Source of the DNA: Petrotoga sp. 9PW.55.5.1
GTDB taxonomy: Bacteria > Thermotogota > Thermotogae > Petrotogales > Petrotogaceae
Length of the DNA stretch: 64,000 nucleotides
Direction of reading: 5' to 3'
Assembly (NCBI RefSeq): GCF_003265365.1
Contig: NZ_AUPM01000010.1
Coordinates: forward strand, 62,001-126,000
Of this stretch, positions 28,096 through 35,828 are shown piece after piece. The first letter of the stretch is position 1. Each line of letters begins with the position of its first letter. The notes under the pieces were generated by a model. The model was given only the letters and a program-made list of their open reading frames with translations, was not told the DNA's origin and made no database searches. Both the position numbers and the translations under genes were made by a program.

Positions 28096-28917
28096 TTGAA
28101 AACATCTGAATGGCTCAAAAAATACGATATAAAATTAAAAAAAAGTTTAGGTCAAAATTTCTTAAATAACTCTAGGATAGCATCAGAAATAGCAAAAAGA
28201 GCTCAAATTACCAAAGACGATACTATAATTGAGATTGGTACTGGGAATGGGGTTTTAACAGAAGAAATTGCAAAGAGATCAAAAAGAGTTATATCTTATG
28301 AAATAGACGAAAGACTAAGGCCTCTTTTAGAAGAAAGATTTATGAACTTTGAAAATGTGGAAATATATTTCGAAGATTTTTTAGGAAGTGACCTATCAAA
28401 GTATAAAAATATTGAAAAGTTAAAGTACGTAGCCAATATACCCTATTATATATCGTCCAAAATATTAGAAAAAATATTTCAAGAATCGCCTAAATTTGAT
28501 TTTGCAATCTTTATGTTCCAAAAAGAATATGCTGAGAGATTAATGGCAACATCAAAAAAAGATTATAGTCCGTTAAGTGTCTTCGTTCAAATTTATTGTA
28601 AGGTAGAAAAAATAATGGATGTTTCAAAAAGCAATTTCATCCCCATACCGCAAGTTGATTCAGTTGTTTTAAAGTTTATTGCCACTGAAAGGTATATAAA
28701 TGAAATTGAACCAAAAAGTTTTATGAAATTTGTGCATCAGTGTTTCTCAAGTAGAAGGAAAACAATAAAAAACAATCTAAAATCAGTAATAAGTGATCCG
28801 GATTGCCTTTTAAAGGAATTGAGTATTGAACCAACCACTAGACCAGAGGCTATATCTATAGCAAAGTATATTGAAATGTATAAAAAAATTTTCTCATATG
28901 ATCCTAATATATTTTAA
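28096..28917 (+). CDS. rsmA: 16S rRNA (adenine1518/1519-N6) dimethyltransferase RsmA (KsgA)
   Basis: A 273-residue SAM-dependent methyltransferase. N-terminal KKSLGQNFLNN, motif I IEIGTGNGVLTEEI, an acidic YEID strand, and the catalytic NIPYYIS motif are all diagnostic of the KsgA/Dim1 family; the C-terminal helical domain contains FSSRRKTIKNNL. It dimethylates two adjacent adenines in helix 45 during 30S maturation. TTG 28096 follows GGAGCGG. It is 24 bases after the SLBB gene and 27 before the next gene. Confidence 0.96.
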   Translation: MKTSEWLKKYDIKLKKSLGQNFLNNSRIASEIAKRAQITKDDTIIEIGTGNGVLTEEIAKRSKRVISYEIDERLRPLLEERFMNFENVEIYFEDFLGSDLSKYKNIEKLKYVANIPYYISSKILEKIFQESPKFDFAIFMFQKEYAERLMATSKKDYSPLSVFVQIYCKVEKIMDVSKSNFIPIPQVDSVVLKFIATERYINEIEPKSFMKFVHQCFSSRRKTIKNNLKSVISDPDCLLKELSIEPTTRPEAISIAKYIEMYKKIFSYDPNIF

Positions 28918-28943
28918 AAGAAACATATTATGGAGGGTTAAAA

Positions 28944-30656
28944 ATGGCTGATCAGAAGGATCAAGAAAATAAAAATAACAACACGATAGAATATGAAAGT
29001 TTAATAAACAATCAAGAACAAAAATCACCACAAAATCGAGAAAGAATGATCATGATATTCACTATCGCAGCAATAATTATATTAGGGATAGTAATCTTAT
29101 TTTCTGTTTTGTTCTTTAATCAAAAATATAATTTATTGATAAACTATGAAATTATTGAAACAGAAGATGTAAAAGAACCATACAACCAGATCAAGGTTCA
29201 ATTAGTAGGAGAAAACACCTATGAAGCAACTTTCCCATTGGGTGAAAAAATAGAGTTAAACTCTATTGAAGAAGGAAGTTATCAGTTAAATATATCTGCA
29301 ATCGATAACTCTGGTAACGCATATTATTATTACAGTCAACCCGAATTATTTATGAATGAGGATAAAACACTTGACAATGTTAAATTATCAAAAACTCCTT
29401 TAGAATATAAGGTAAGTTACCGTTGGGAAAATAATGATTTATATATAACTCTTCCAAGCGAATACGACCAATATTTAATCTATAGAAAAAATAATTCTGG
29501 CATTTATGAACCATTTGAAACATATACTCAAAATGTAATTATTTTAAGTTCAATTCCAGTAGAAGGGATAGACTTAAAGTTTGCACTTGTAAAAGAGAAA
29601 AAAGTTTATGATTTTTCGGGTTCTTATTATTTTCAAAAAAACACCCCACCAAACAAACCGGTAATTTTATCGCCAATTAAAAATCAGGAAATTACCGAAA
29701 ACAAGATATATTTTGTTTGGCAAACAGAAGATCCTGACGGAGATTCCTTGTTATTTGATCTATACCTTGTAGATGAATCAGATCAAGAACAACTTATTGC
29801 AGAAAATCTTCAAACATATTTCTATGAATATAATAACTTAATAATGGATAAAAATTACACATTAAGAATCGTTGCCAAAGATCAAAAAGGAGGTAGTTCT
29901 TACTCTGAAATTAATTTTTCAACCGGGCCATTATCTCAAGAAAAGGTATACCTTTACTCTCCTAGTGGTCAGATGGGAGTAACAATTTACGAAGTAACCG
30001 ATCCAAGTAACCCAAAAGAGATTTCAACAATAGAAATTACAGGTAATGTAACAGACGTAATTAAGCACGATAATTACTTATACATTTTAAACTATCAGAA
30101 AAGTCTTGATATAGCAGACATAAGTAATCTTTCTTCGCCAAGAATTTTGAGAAATCTTGATTTACCAGGAATAAACGGTATAAAAATTGCCAATGGTTAT
30201 CTTTATGTAAGATTTGAAAATGGCGAAGTAGATGTATACTCAATAAAAAATAATCCCAGTAACCCCGATTTTCTAGGTAAAACTGAAATAAAGTTTTATG
30301 GTGCGTTAGAACCAGAAATTAGATATATAGAAACTGAATCTCCCGTAGAACTAAAAGTAGAAATCATAAAAGGAGCGTATCCTGTTAGGATAAATTTGAA
30401 TAATCGAGTAATTGTTTCTGAATTTTCATTAACTGTTGCAAACTCCCAAATGAAAGAGCGAGTAGAAAATTCTTTTTCAAGGGTATTTGACACTTTTAGG
30501 CTTATATTATCTACTTATAAAATAGAAGATTTTACGAAAAATGGAATAACTGAAGAAATTGAAGGAAAGTTAGTCACAGCATTAAACGAATTGTTTGGTA
30601 CAAATACGAGTAATGGAGTAAAATCTGTAAATGTTGAAATATTACGAGTTGAATAA
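28944..30656 (+). CDS. Membrane protein with Fn3-like, LVIVD-like and FliL-like C-terminal regions
   Basis: A 570-residue protein. A polar, charged N-terminus of about 35 residues is followed by one membrane helix (about 36-55, IFTIAAIIILGIVILFSVLFF), so the rest is extracytoplasmic. A fibronectin III-like unit appears near 230-330 (NKPVILSPIKNQEI, VWQTEDPDGDSLLFDLYLVD), then LVIVD-like repeats (YEVTDPSNPKEISTIE, LDIADISNLSSPRILRNLDL). The last 120 residues resemble FliL: a strand VRINLNNRVIVSEFSLTV, a helix VFDTFRLILSTYKIEDF, a helix EEIEGKLVTALNELFG and a final VNVEILRVE. The FliL resemblance is my inference. A terminator follows, ending the long run begun at aspS. Confidence 0.65.
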   Translation: MADQKDQENKNNNTIEYESLINNQEQKSPQNRERMIMIFTIAAIIILGIVILFSVLFFNQKYNLLINYEIIETEDVKEPYNQIKVQLVGENTYEATFPLGEKIELNSIEEGSYQLNISAIDNSGNAYYYYSQPELFMNEDKTLDNVKLSKTPLEYKVSYRWENNDLYITLPSEYDQYLIYRKNNSGIYEPFETYTQNVIILSSIPVEGIDLKFALVKEKKVYDFSGSYYFQKNTPPNKPVILSPIKNQEITENKIYFVWQTEDPDGDSLLFDLYLVDESDQEQLIAENLQTYFYEYNNLIMDKNYTLRIVAKDQKGGSSYSEINFSTGPLSQEKVYLYSPSGQMGVTIYEVTDPSNPKEISTIEITGNVTDVIKHDNYLYILNYQKSLDIADISNLSSPRILRNLDLPGINGIKIANGYLYVRFENGEVDVYSIKNNPSNPDFLGKTEIKFYGALEPEIRYIETESPVELKVEIIKGAYPVRINLNNRVIVSEFSLTVANSQMKERVENSFSRVFDTFRLILSTYKIEDFTKNGITEEIEGKLVTALNELFGTNTSNGVKSVNVEILRVE

Positions 30657-30674
30657 ATATAACTAACTAACATC

Positions 30675-30703
30675 AGCGGCTTTTTTAAAAGAGCCGCTTT
30701 TTT
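30675..30703 (+). terminator. Intrinsic terminator
   Basis: AGCGGC / GCCGCT stem, extended by A/T pairs, with a T-tract at 30698-30703. It closes the aspS-to-FliL-like gene run and isolates it from the copper operon. Confidence 0.9.
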
Positions 30704-30738
30704 AATATTTTTTTATTTTTTTCTTAATAAAAAGAGTT

Positions 30739-30770
30739 TATAATAATAGTACCCTCCCTATGTGGGGTGG
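30739..30770 (+). promoter_or_regulatory. Copper operon promoter -10 and CsoR-type operator
   Basis: TATAAT at 30739-30744 is followed at 30750-30770 by TACCCTCCCTATGTGGGGTGG, a GC-rich imperfect inverted repeat in an A+T-rich gap. CsoR operators are known as TACCC...GGGTA-like pseudo-palindromes. A second TATAAT at 30772-30777 would put the operator in the spacer. Either way a bound CsoR would block transcription. Confidence 0.65.
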
Positions 30771-30808
30771 TTATAATTTCGGAAATTTTTAGGAGGTGCA
30801 TTGTATAC

Positions 30809-31078
30809 ATGAAACATGAAAAAACATTGAGAAAGTTGAAAACTGCCAGAGGACAAATCGATGCAGCAATAAAAATGATAGAAAATGAAAGATACTGTAT
30901 AGATATTTCCAAACAAATCTTGGCAACAATTTCACTTTTGAAAAATGCTCACTCTGAATTATTAAAAAAACATCTAGAAACTTGTGTAAAAGACGCAACA
31001 ACTTCCAAAGATCAAAATGAAATAAATCAAAAATTGGAAGAATTGGAAGAAATATTCGACTATCTGAAAAAAACTTAA
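30809..31078 (+). CDS. csoR: Copper-sensing repressor CsoR
   Basis: An 89-residue helical protein of the CsoR/RcnR (DUF156) family. The copper-type ligand set is complete: Cys30 (RYCIDI), His55 and Cys59 (KKHLETC), with the same spacing as Cys36-His61-Cys65 of the Mycobacterium tuberculosis CsoR. Such repressors leave DNA when they bind Cu(I). ATG 30809 follows AGGAGGTG at 30791-30798 with somewhat long spacing. It is the first gene of an operon with the copper ATPase and a chaperone, downstream of a likely operator. Confidence 0.92.
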   Translation: MKHEKTLRKLKTARGQIDAAIKMIENERYCIDISKQILATISLLKNAHSELLKKHLETCVKDATTSKDQNEINQKLEELEEIFDYLKKT

Positions 31079-31098
31079 GACAGCGAGGTGAACTTAAT

Positions 31099-32133
31099 TT
31101 GAGCAAGAAAAATGAAAACACACTAACTTTAGATAAAAATATTTCAGAAGAAAATAAAGAAAACAAAATTACTTTCAGTGTTCAAGGGATGACATGTGCC
31201 ACATGTGTAAAAAACGTAGAAAGAGCCTTAAATAAATTAGATGGTATAAAATACGTATCCGTTAATTTGGCAACGGAAAAAGCGATTGTAATATCCGATG
31301 AAAAAATCCCTATGAGTAAAATTAAGGAAGCTGTAGAAAACGTTGGCTACAAAGTATCAGAAGAAATGCCTACAGAAGATCTTATAGAAAAGAGATTTGA
31401 AGAAGCAAGAAAAGACATGTATCTTTCACTTGTTATCACTATTCCACTAATGGTTTTAATGATTATAAATATGAGTGGAATCGCAGTCCCTTTTATGCAT
31501 TTTATAGAATTAATAGGTTCTGCTTTAGTAATATTTATTCCAGGCAGAAAAACGTTAAAAAGTGCGTGGATAGCTTTATCTCATCTCCACACCAATATGG
31601 ATACTCTTGTCAGTCTCGGGGCATTATCAGCCTGGGCTACCACAATCTTAGCTATTATAGGTTTAGATATATTATCCTTTGGTACTATAGCAGCAATGCT
31701 AATAACATTAAACCTAATAGGCAGATATATAGAATCTAGAATGAAGCACAATGCCTCCAAAGAAATAAAACTTTTACTTTCGATGAAAGTAGAAAAAGCA
31801 AATGTAATTACAGATGGAGGTATTGTAGAATTACCAATAGAAACTGTTAAGCAGGGAAACATGGTCCTAGTAAGACCGGGTGAAAAGATACCTTTAGATG
31901 GTACTATTGTAGAAGGGGAAGGGTCTATAAACGAATCAATGATAAGTGGAGAACCTGTTCCAAGACATAAAAGTTCGGGAGAAGAAGTAGTTAGTGGAAG
32001 TATATTAGAATCAGGCCTAATAAAAGTTAAAGTAGAAAAAGTAGGAGAAGATACTTTTATAAACCAGATGATAAAATTAGTAGAAGAAGCACAATCCTCT
32101 AAAGTCCCTATACAGCACTTGCCGATAGAATAA
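31099..32133 (+). CDS. copA: Copper P-type ATPase CopA, N-terminal half (frameshifted)
   Basis: This frame encodes 344 residues: one heavy-metal-binding domain with GMTCATC (about residues 31-37), the first transmembrane helices, and the actuator domain (ISGEPVP, GEKIPLDG). It stops at 32131-32133 soon after EEAQSSKVPIQ. In CopA relatives this segment continues as LADRI..VFIPIV, which is exactly what the +1-displaced frame at 32118 gives. So one base has been lost near 32113-32118. TTG 31099 follows GAGGTGAA. The product lacks the phosphorylation domain and cannot pump alone, unless the shift is a sequencing error or is bypassed. Confidence 0.88.
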   Translation: MSKKNENTLTLDKNISEENKENKITFSVQGMTCATCVKNVERALNKLDGIKYVSVNLATEKAIVISDEKIPMSKIKEAVENVGYKVSEEMPTEDLIEKRFEEARKDMYLSLVITIPLMVLMIINMSGIAVPFMHFIELIGSALVIFIPGRKTLKSAWIALSHLHTNMDTLVSLGALSAWATTILAIIGLDILSFGTIAAMLITLNLIGRYIESRMKHNASKEIKLLLSMKVEKANVITDGGIVELPIETVKQGNMVLVRPGEKIPLDGTIVEGEGSINESMISGEPVPRHKSSGEEVVSGSILESGLIKVKVEKVGEDTFINQMIKLVEEAQSSKVPIQHLPIE

Positions 32134-32135
32134 CT

Positions 32136-33320
32136 TTGGTTTTTATACCCATAGTATTTTCTTTGGCGGTTCTAAGCGGGCTATTATGGTATTTTAATTA
32201 CGAAAATTTTCAACCATTTTTGATGAATGCTTCAAATATATTACCCTGGGTATTAACCAATGTTAGTCCCTTATCAATGGCAATATTCTCTTTTGTTGCA
32301 ACGTTAGTAATAGCATGTCCATGTGCTTTAGGGCTTGCAACACCAATGGCGCTAGTTGCAGCTAGTTCAGTATCAGCAAAAAAAGGTCTTATAATAAAAA
32401 ATGGAGAGGCCATTCAGATGGCGAAAGATATAAATGTAATACTTTTGGATAAAACAGGAACTATAACCAAAGGGAACCCCACCGTTGTTGACCATAATTT
32501 AGATGGAGAAATTATGACAATAGTTGCGGAAATTGAAAAAAACTCAACTCATCCCTTAGCAAAAGCAATAGTTGAGTACACAGAAAAAAATTCAAAAAAG
32601 CAAAATATAGAAATTCAAGATATAGAAGAAATAACCGGAATGGGGATAAAAGGAACATTCAAAAAAGATGAATATTATATAGGAAAAACGGAAAATAAAA
32701 AAGAATACGGGCAATTTATGTTAAATGGTGAAACAGTCGTTGAAATTTTAAAAAATAAACAGGTTATAGGATATATTAGAATTACTGATGAAATAAAACA
32801 AGATTCTTTTGAAGCCATTAACAAATTAAAAGAAATGAAAATAGAGCCTGTAATGGTTACTGGAGATAACGAAAATACGGCGAAAACTGTCGCAAAAAAC
32901 GTTGGAATAGATAAAATTTATGCGAATATAACACCTCAAGAAAAAGTGAATATAGTAAGAAAATATCAAATTGAAGGAAAAAAAGTGTGTATGATAGGAG
33001 ATGGAATAAATGACGCTGCAGCATTAAAATCTTCAGAAATGGGAATAGCAATAGGAACAGGAACTGACTTAGCAATTGAATCTGCTGACGTTATAATAAC
33101 CGAAGGAGAAATTTCAAAAGTGATAGATGCGATAAATATTTCGAAAATAACTTTTAGTAAAATAAAACAAAATTTATTCTGGGCTTTCTTTTATAACGTT
33201 GTTGCTATCCCGTTAGCTATGACAGGTCTGCTTCATCCAGCAATTGCAGAAATAGCTATGTTATTTAGTTCCATAAATGTAATTTACAACTCAAGTAGAA
33301 TAACTAAAAAATATTCTTAA
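32136..33320 (+). CDS. copA: Copper P-type ATPase CopA, C-terminal half (frameshifted)
   Basis: The 394-residue continuation of the ATPase in another frame. It holds the metal-path motif CPC (ACPCALGLATP), the phosphorylation motif DKTGTIT, the nucleotide-binding HP pair (HPLAKAI), the hinge GDGINDAAAL, and the last two helices with the Cu(I)-type residues YN (FFYNVVAIPLA) and a Met/Ser pair (MLFSSINVIYN). Homology actually begins at 32118, upstream of any start; TTG 32136 is merely the first start codon and has no Shine-Dalgarno, so independent translation is doubtful. Joined with the preceding frame it gives a normal-length CopA. Confidence 0.88.
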   Translation: MVFIPIVFSLAVLSGLLWYFNYENFQPFLMNASNILPWVLTNVSPLSMAIFSFVATLVIACPCALGLATPMALVAASSVSAKKGLIIKNGEAIQMAKDINVILLDKTGTITKGNPTVVDHNLDGEIMTIVAEIEKNSTHPLAKAIVEYTEKNSKKQNIEIQDIEEITGMGIKGTFKKDEYYIGKTENKKEYGQFMLNGETVVEILKNKQVIGYIRITDEIKQDSFEAINKLKEMKIEPVMVTGDNENTAKTVAKNVGIDKIYANITPQEKVNIVRKYQIEGKKVCMIGDGINDAAALKSSEMGIAIGTGTDLAIESADVIITEGEISKVIDAINISKITFSKIKQNLFWAFFYNVVAIPLAMTGLLHPAIAEIAMLFSSINVIYNSSRITKKYS

Positions 33321-33344
33321 CAAATTCAAAATGGAGGTGAGAAA

Positions 33345-33554
33345 ATGAAATATATTTTCGATGTGCCAGATATGTCTTGTAACCATTGTAAGATGAATAT
33401 AGAAAAACAACTAAAATTTTCAGGGAGTGTAAGTAATTTCAAAGTTAACTTGGAAAATAAGACAGTTGAGGTTGAAACAAATGAATCGCCAGAAAAAATA
33501 CAAAACTTACTAGAAGAAATAGGATATCCTCCAAAATTATTAAGCCAAGAGTAA
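33345..33554 (+). CDS. copZ: Copper chaperone CopZ-like HMA protein
   Basis: A 69-residue heavy-metal-associated domain with the MSCNHC metal site (MxCxxC) near residue 11 and the expected beta-alpha-beta-beta-alpha-beta layout. CopZ proteins carry Cu(I) to CopA and to CsoR. GGAGGTGAG precedes the ATG. It lies 24 bases after copA and completes the csoR-copA-copZ operon. Confidence 0.9.
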   Translation: MKYIFDVPDMSCNHCKMNIEKQLKFSGSVSNFKVNLENKTVEVETNESPEKIQNLLEEIGYPPKLLSQE

Positions 33555-33562
33555 TAGAAAAG

Positions 33563-33734
33563 AATTCCCCTCTTGAGAGATTTTTGGTTTTAATTCCCCT
33601 TCTAAGAAGGGGAATTAGAGTGACTACCCCGTCTGCAGCATAAAACGCTGCATCCACCCCTTCGAGGAAGGGGAATTAGAGTGACTACCCCGTCTGTAGC
33701 ACAAAACGCTGCATCCACCCCTTCAAGGGGAATT
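33563..33734. repeat. Dispersed structured repeat, copy A (two tandem units)
   Basis: It starts with AATTCCCC and ends with GGGGAATT. Two 61-base units stand in tandem (33609-33669 and 33670 on), each with GAGTGACTACCCCGTCTG and a GCAGC/GCTGC mini-hairpin, then CATCCACCCCTTC. The same unit occurs at 56994-57166. Its GC content is well above the surroundings. ORFs through it are fortuitous. Confidence 0.85.
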
Positions 33735-33748
33735 GAACCGCAGAAAAA

Positions 33749-33795
33749 ACTTGGATGCTTGGCTCCTGTTGAGTTCAGAAACCAAGCATCCAAGT
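33749..33795 (-). terminator. Intrinsic terminator of the sugar-binding protein gene
   Basis: A 14-bp perfect stem (ACTTGGATGCTTGG / CCAAGCATCCAAGT) with a 19-base loop. Read on the minus strand, it is followed by TTTTTT, so it ends the gene at 33876-35117. Confidence 0.88.
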
Positions 33796-33875
33796 GTATA
33801 TAGTTTTTTATTAATTTTTGTGTCTACTTGACATGGTGCAATTCAAAAAAACGGGTTTTTATTATTAGGAACCTA

Positions 33876-35117
33876 TTATTCAGTTAATGCCTTCAAATTA
33901 GCCGCTAAATTGTCGATAGCTCTCTTTGGTTCCAAACTTCCTACTAGAACTTGATGTACAGTGGAATAAATTTGATAAGAAATTTCACTGTAAATTGGAG
34001 AAGCTGGTCTTGGTTCAGCATTTAAGAAAACATCTAAAATATCAGCATAAAAGTCGTTTGCTTCTATAGTTCTAGGGTCTTGGTATGCCTCAACTCTTGT
34101 GGGCGTTTGACCGGCATGTACAGCTTTGTAAACTTGTTGTTCATGACTTGTTAAGAATTTAATTAACCTCTTAGATGCTTCTATTTCAGCTGGTGATGAG
34201 TTAGCGTTTATGCCAAGATTCCACCCACCCAATGTAGCTGAATTCCTTCCATCAGGTCCAGGACCTTTTGGTAAAACGGTTATTCCAACTTTACCCTTTA
34301 TAGGAGAATTTTCAGCGTTTGCTAAAGGCCATGCATAAGGCCAATTTCTCATAAATACAGCATCACCATTTTGGAAGATTCTTCTTGCTTCTTCTTCCAT
34401 ATATGTTGTTACTCCTCTTGGTGTTACGCCTTCTTCAATCAATTTGTCCATATAAGTCAATGCAGCAATATTCTTTTCATAATATTTAGGATCATCAACA
34501 ACAACTTTTCCATCTTCCATAATTTCTCCACCAAAACTATGAACAAATTCCATAAAGTTGCATGTTAAACCTTCATATTGGGCACCTTGCCATACAAAAC
34601 CATTAATTCCTTCCATTTCAGAAATATCTTTTGCTGCTGTGAACAAATCATCCCATGTTTCAGGAACTTCATAACCGTATTTTTCTAATAGGTCTTTTCT
34701 ATAATACAATATACCAGCATCAGTAAACCATGGAACTGCAACTAATTGACCTTGATAGGTATTTGTATCAACTGTACCTGGGAAGAATTCATCAAGTTCA
34801 AAGTAATCATAATCATCTGTTAGATCAACTAAGAATGGAGCAAATTCTGCAGGCCAAATAACGTCTAACTGTAAAACATCGGGGTCTGGAGTACCAGAAG
34901 CCAGATAAGTTACGTAAAGATCATGCCTGTCAGTTGCGCTGTTAGGCATTGGTAATATCTGTACTGTCACATCTGGGTTTTCTTCCATGAACATGTTAAC
35001 TTGTTCTATCAGTGTTTGAAGTTCTGTACCAACTGCTCCAGCGGTCATAGTAATTGTAATGGAAAATACACTCAAAACTAAAGTTAAAACAAATACCAAT
35101 GATAATACTTTTTTCAT
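33876..35117 (-). CDS. ABC sugar transporter substrate-binding protein (family 1), orphan
   Basis: A 413-residue secreted protein. The signal peptide is MKKVLSLVFVLTLVLSVFSI with cleavage around residue 25; I see no lipobox cysteine. The mature part matches family 1 extracellular solute-binding proteins (MalE/trehalose-maltose type): VDLTDDYDYFELDEFFPGTV, VPWFTDAGILYYRKDLLEKYG, RNWPYAWPLAN, GGWNLGINANSS. The chosen ATG has GGAGGTG in front; a longer frame starting at 35177 adds 20 residues without signal-peptide logic. No permease or ATPase lies beside it, so its transporter must be encoded elsewhere. A leader with its own terminator precedes it. Confidence 0.9.
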   Translation of the reverse strand: MKKVLSLVFVLTLVLSVFSITITMTAGAVGTELQTLIEQVNMFMEENPDVTVQILPMPNSATDRHDLYVTYLASGTPDPDVLQLDVIWPAEFAPFLVDLTDDYDYFELDEFFPGTVDTNTYQGQLVAVPWFTDAGILYYRKDLLEKYGYEVPETWDDLFTAAKDISEMEGINGFVWQGAQYEGLTCNFMEFVHSFGGEIMEDGKVVVDDPKYYEKNIAALTYMDKLIEEGVTPRGVTTYMEEEARRIFQNGDAVFMRNWPYAWPLANAENSPIKGKVGITVLPKGPGPDGRNSATLGGWNLGINANSSPAEIEASKRLIKFLTSHEQQVYKAVHAGQTPTRVEAYQDPRTIEANDFYADILDVFLNAEPRPASPIYSEISYQIYSTVHQVLVGSLEPKRAIDNLAANLKALTE

Positions 35118-35175
35118 TTTTTTACACCTCCAACTTTTTATAGTAATTATGTAATTTAAAATAAAATATTTTAAC

Positions 35176-35227
35176 AAAAAAGCCCGAAATAGTTATCCGT
35201 TCATATAAAGACCAATTACTTTCAGGC
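35176..35227 (-). terminator. Leader terminator/attenuator upstream of the sugar-binding protein
   Basis: On the minus strand GCCTGAAA (35227-35220) pairs with TTTCGGGC (35189-35182), with one C-A mismatch, and is followed by TTTTTT. It lies between a good promoter (35289-35317) and the gene start at 35117, so it may stop transcription early or end a small RNA. The loop is long (30 bases). Confidence 0.55.
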
Positions 35228-35288
35228 TTCTCTATTTATACTTCAGCCAATATTTTAATTTTACATGAAATTAAATTCTATGTTTATA

Positions 35289-35317
35289 ATTTTACTATAT
35301 TAATTTTAAAGAGTCAA
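35289..35317 (-). promoter_or_regulatory. Promoter for the sugar-binding protein gene
   Basis: On the minus strand, TTGACT (35317-35312), a 17-base spacer, and TAAAAT (35294-35289). Transcription would begin near 35281, leaving a leader of about 165 bases. Confidence 0.65.
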
Positions 35318-35704
35318 ACTTGATTATGAATGAATAGCGTCAATTATAGGGAAATAAAGTTGATTAAACCCGATTATCAAGTAATTCCTAAAAAAATATT
35401 TCATTAATTTATTTGAATAATAACTTATAATTTTACTAAAAATTTCTGTATATCACTATAATGAAAAAATCTTGAGCCCATATCATCAAAATATTTTTGA
35501 TTTGAAGAATAGAAGTTATTATTATAAATTAATATTTTTTACCAAAAATACGAATATTTATAATTACTGAACATAAATTCCCTTAACTAGGAATAATTAA
35601 TTGTAATCAGGTAATTTAAGCATTGACTTTTTGAATCAATAAGTTTATAAATAGATTAGTAAATAAACTATACTTATTAACTAATAATTAACTAGGAGTT
35701 GAAT
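35318..35704. other. A+T-rich divergent intergenic region
   Basis: No gene is seen in this stretch. It separates the minus-strand sugar-binding protein from the plus-strand ADP-ribosylglycohydrolase operon, and its right end holds the promoter at 35623-35651. Confidence 0.6.
35623..35651 (+). promoter_or_regulatory. Promoter of the ADP-ribosylglycohydrolase/BMP transporter operon
   Basis: TTGACT (35623-35628), a 17-base spacer and TATAAA (35646-35651), a good vegetative promoter match. The leader then runs through the small ORF at 35705-35827. Confidence 0.65.
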
Positions 35705-35827
35705 TTGAAAAATCAATACAAATCAATAAGAACCAATAATTCGATAAAAGTGCTAGATTTACTAATTAAGAAAAAAATGTCAAGAATGCAACTAAATTAT
35801 CAAACTTATCAAATAGGAGGTGAATAG
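35705..35827 (+). pseudogene. Truncated ROK/XylR-type repressor N-terminus (40 codons)
   Basis: A TTG start with AGGAG at 35694-35698 opens a 40-residue frame, KNQYKSIRTNNSIKVLDLLI then KKKMSRMQLN. The pattern R.NNS..VL.LL...K.MSR.QL resembles the N-terminal winged helix of ROK-family repressors (..N...IL.LI...GPISRAELA). The frame ends inside the ribosome binding site of the next gene, so it is a stump rather than a working repressor, or else a leader peptide. The identification rests on a short pattern only. Confidence 0.45.
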
Positions 35828-35828
35828 A

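Noticed and set aside
32100-32140. Programmed -1 frameshifting in copA
   Set aside because: The codons at the junction (ATA CAG CAC) do not form an X XXY YYZ slippery heptamer, and the known copA frameshift site in E. coli is in the metal-binding domain, not here. Kept as mutation or sequencing error.
33445-33793. Minus-strand ORFs across copy A of the repeat
   Set aside because: They translate a GC-rich palindromic repeat, share no protein family features and lack ribosome binding sites.
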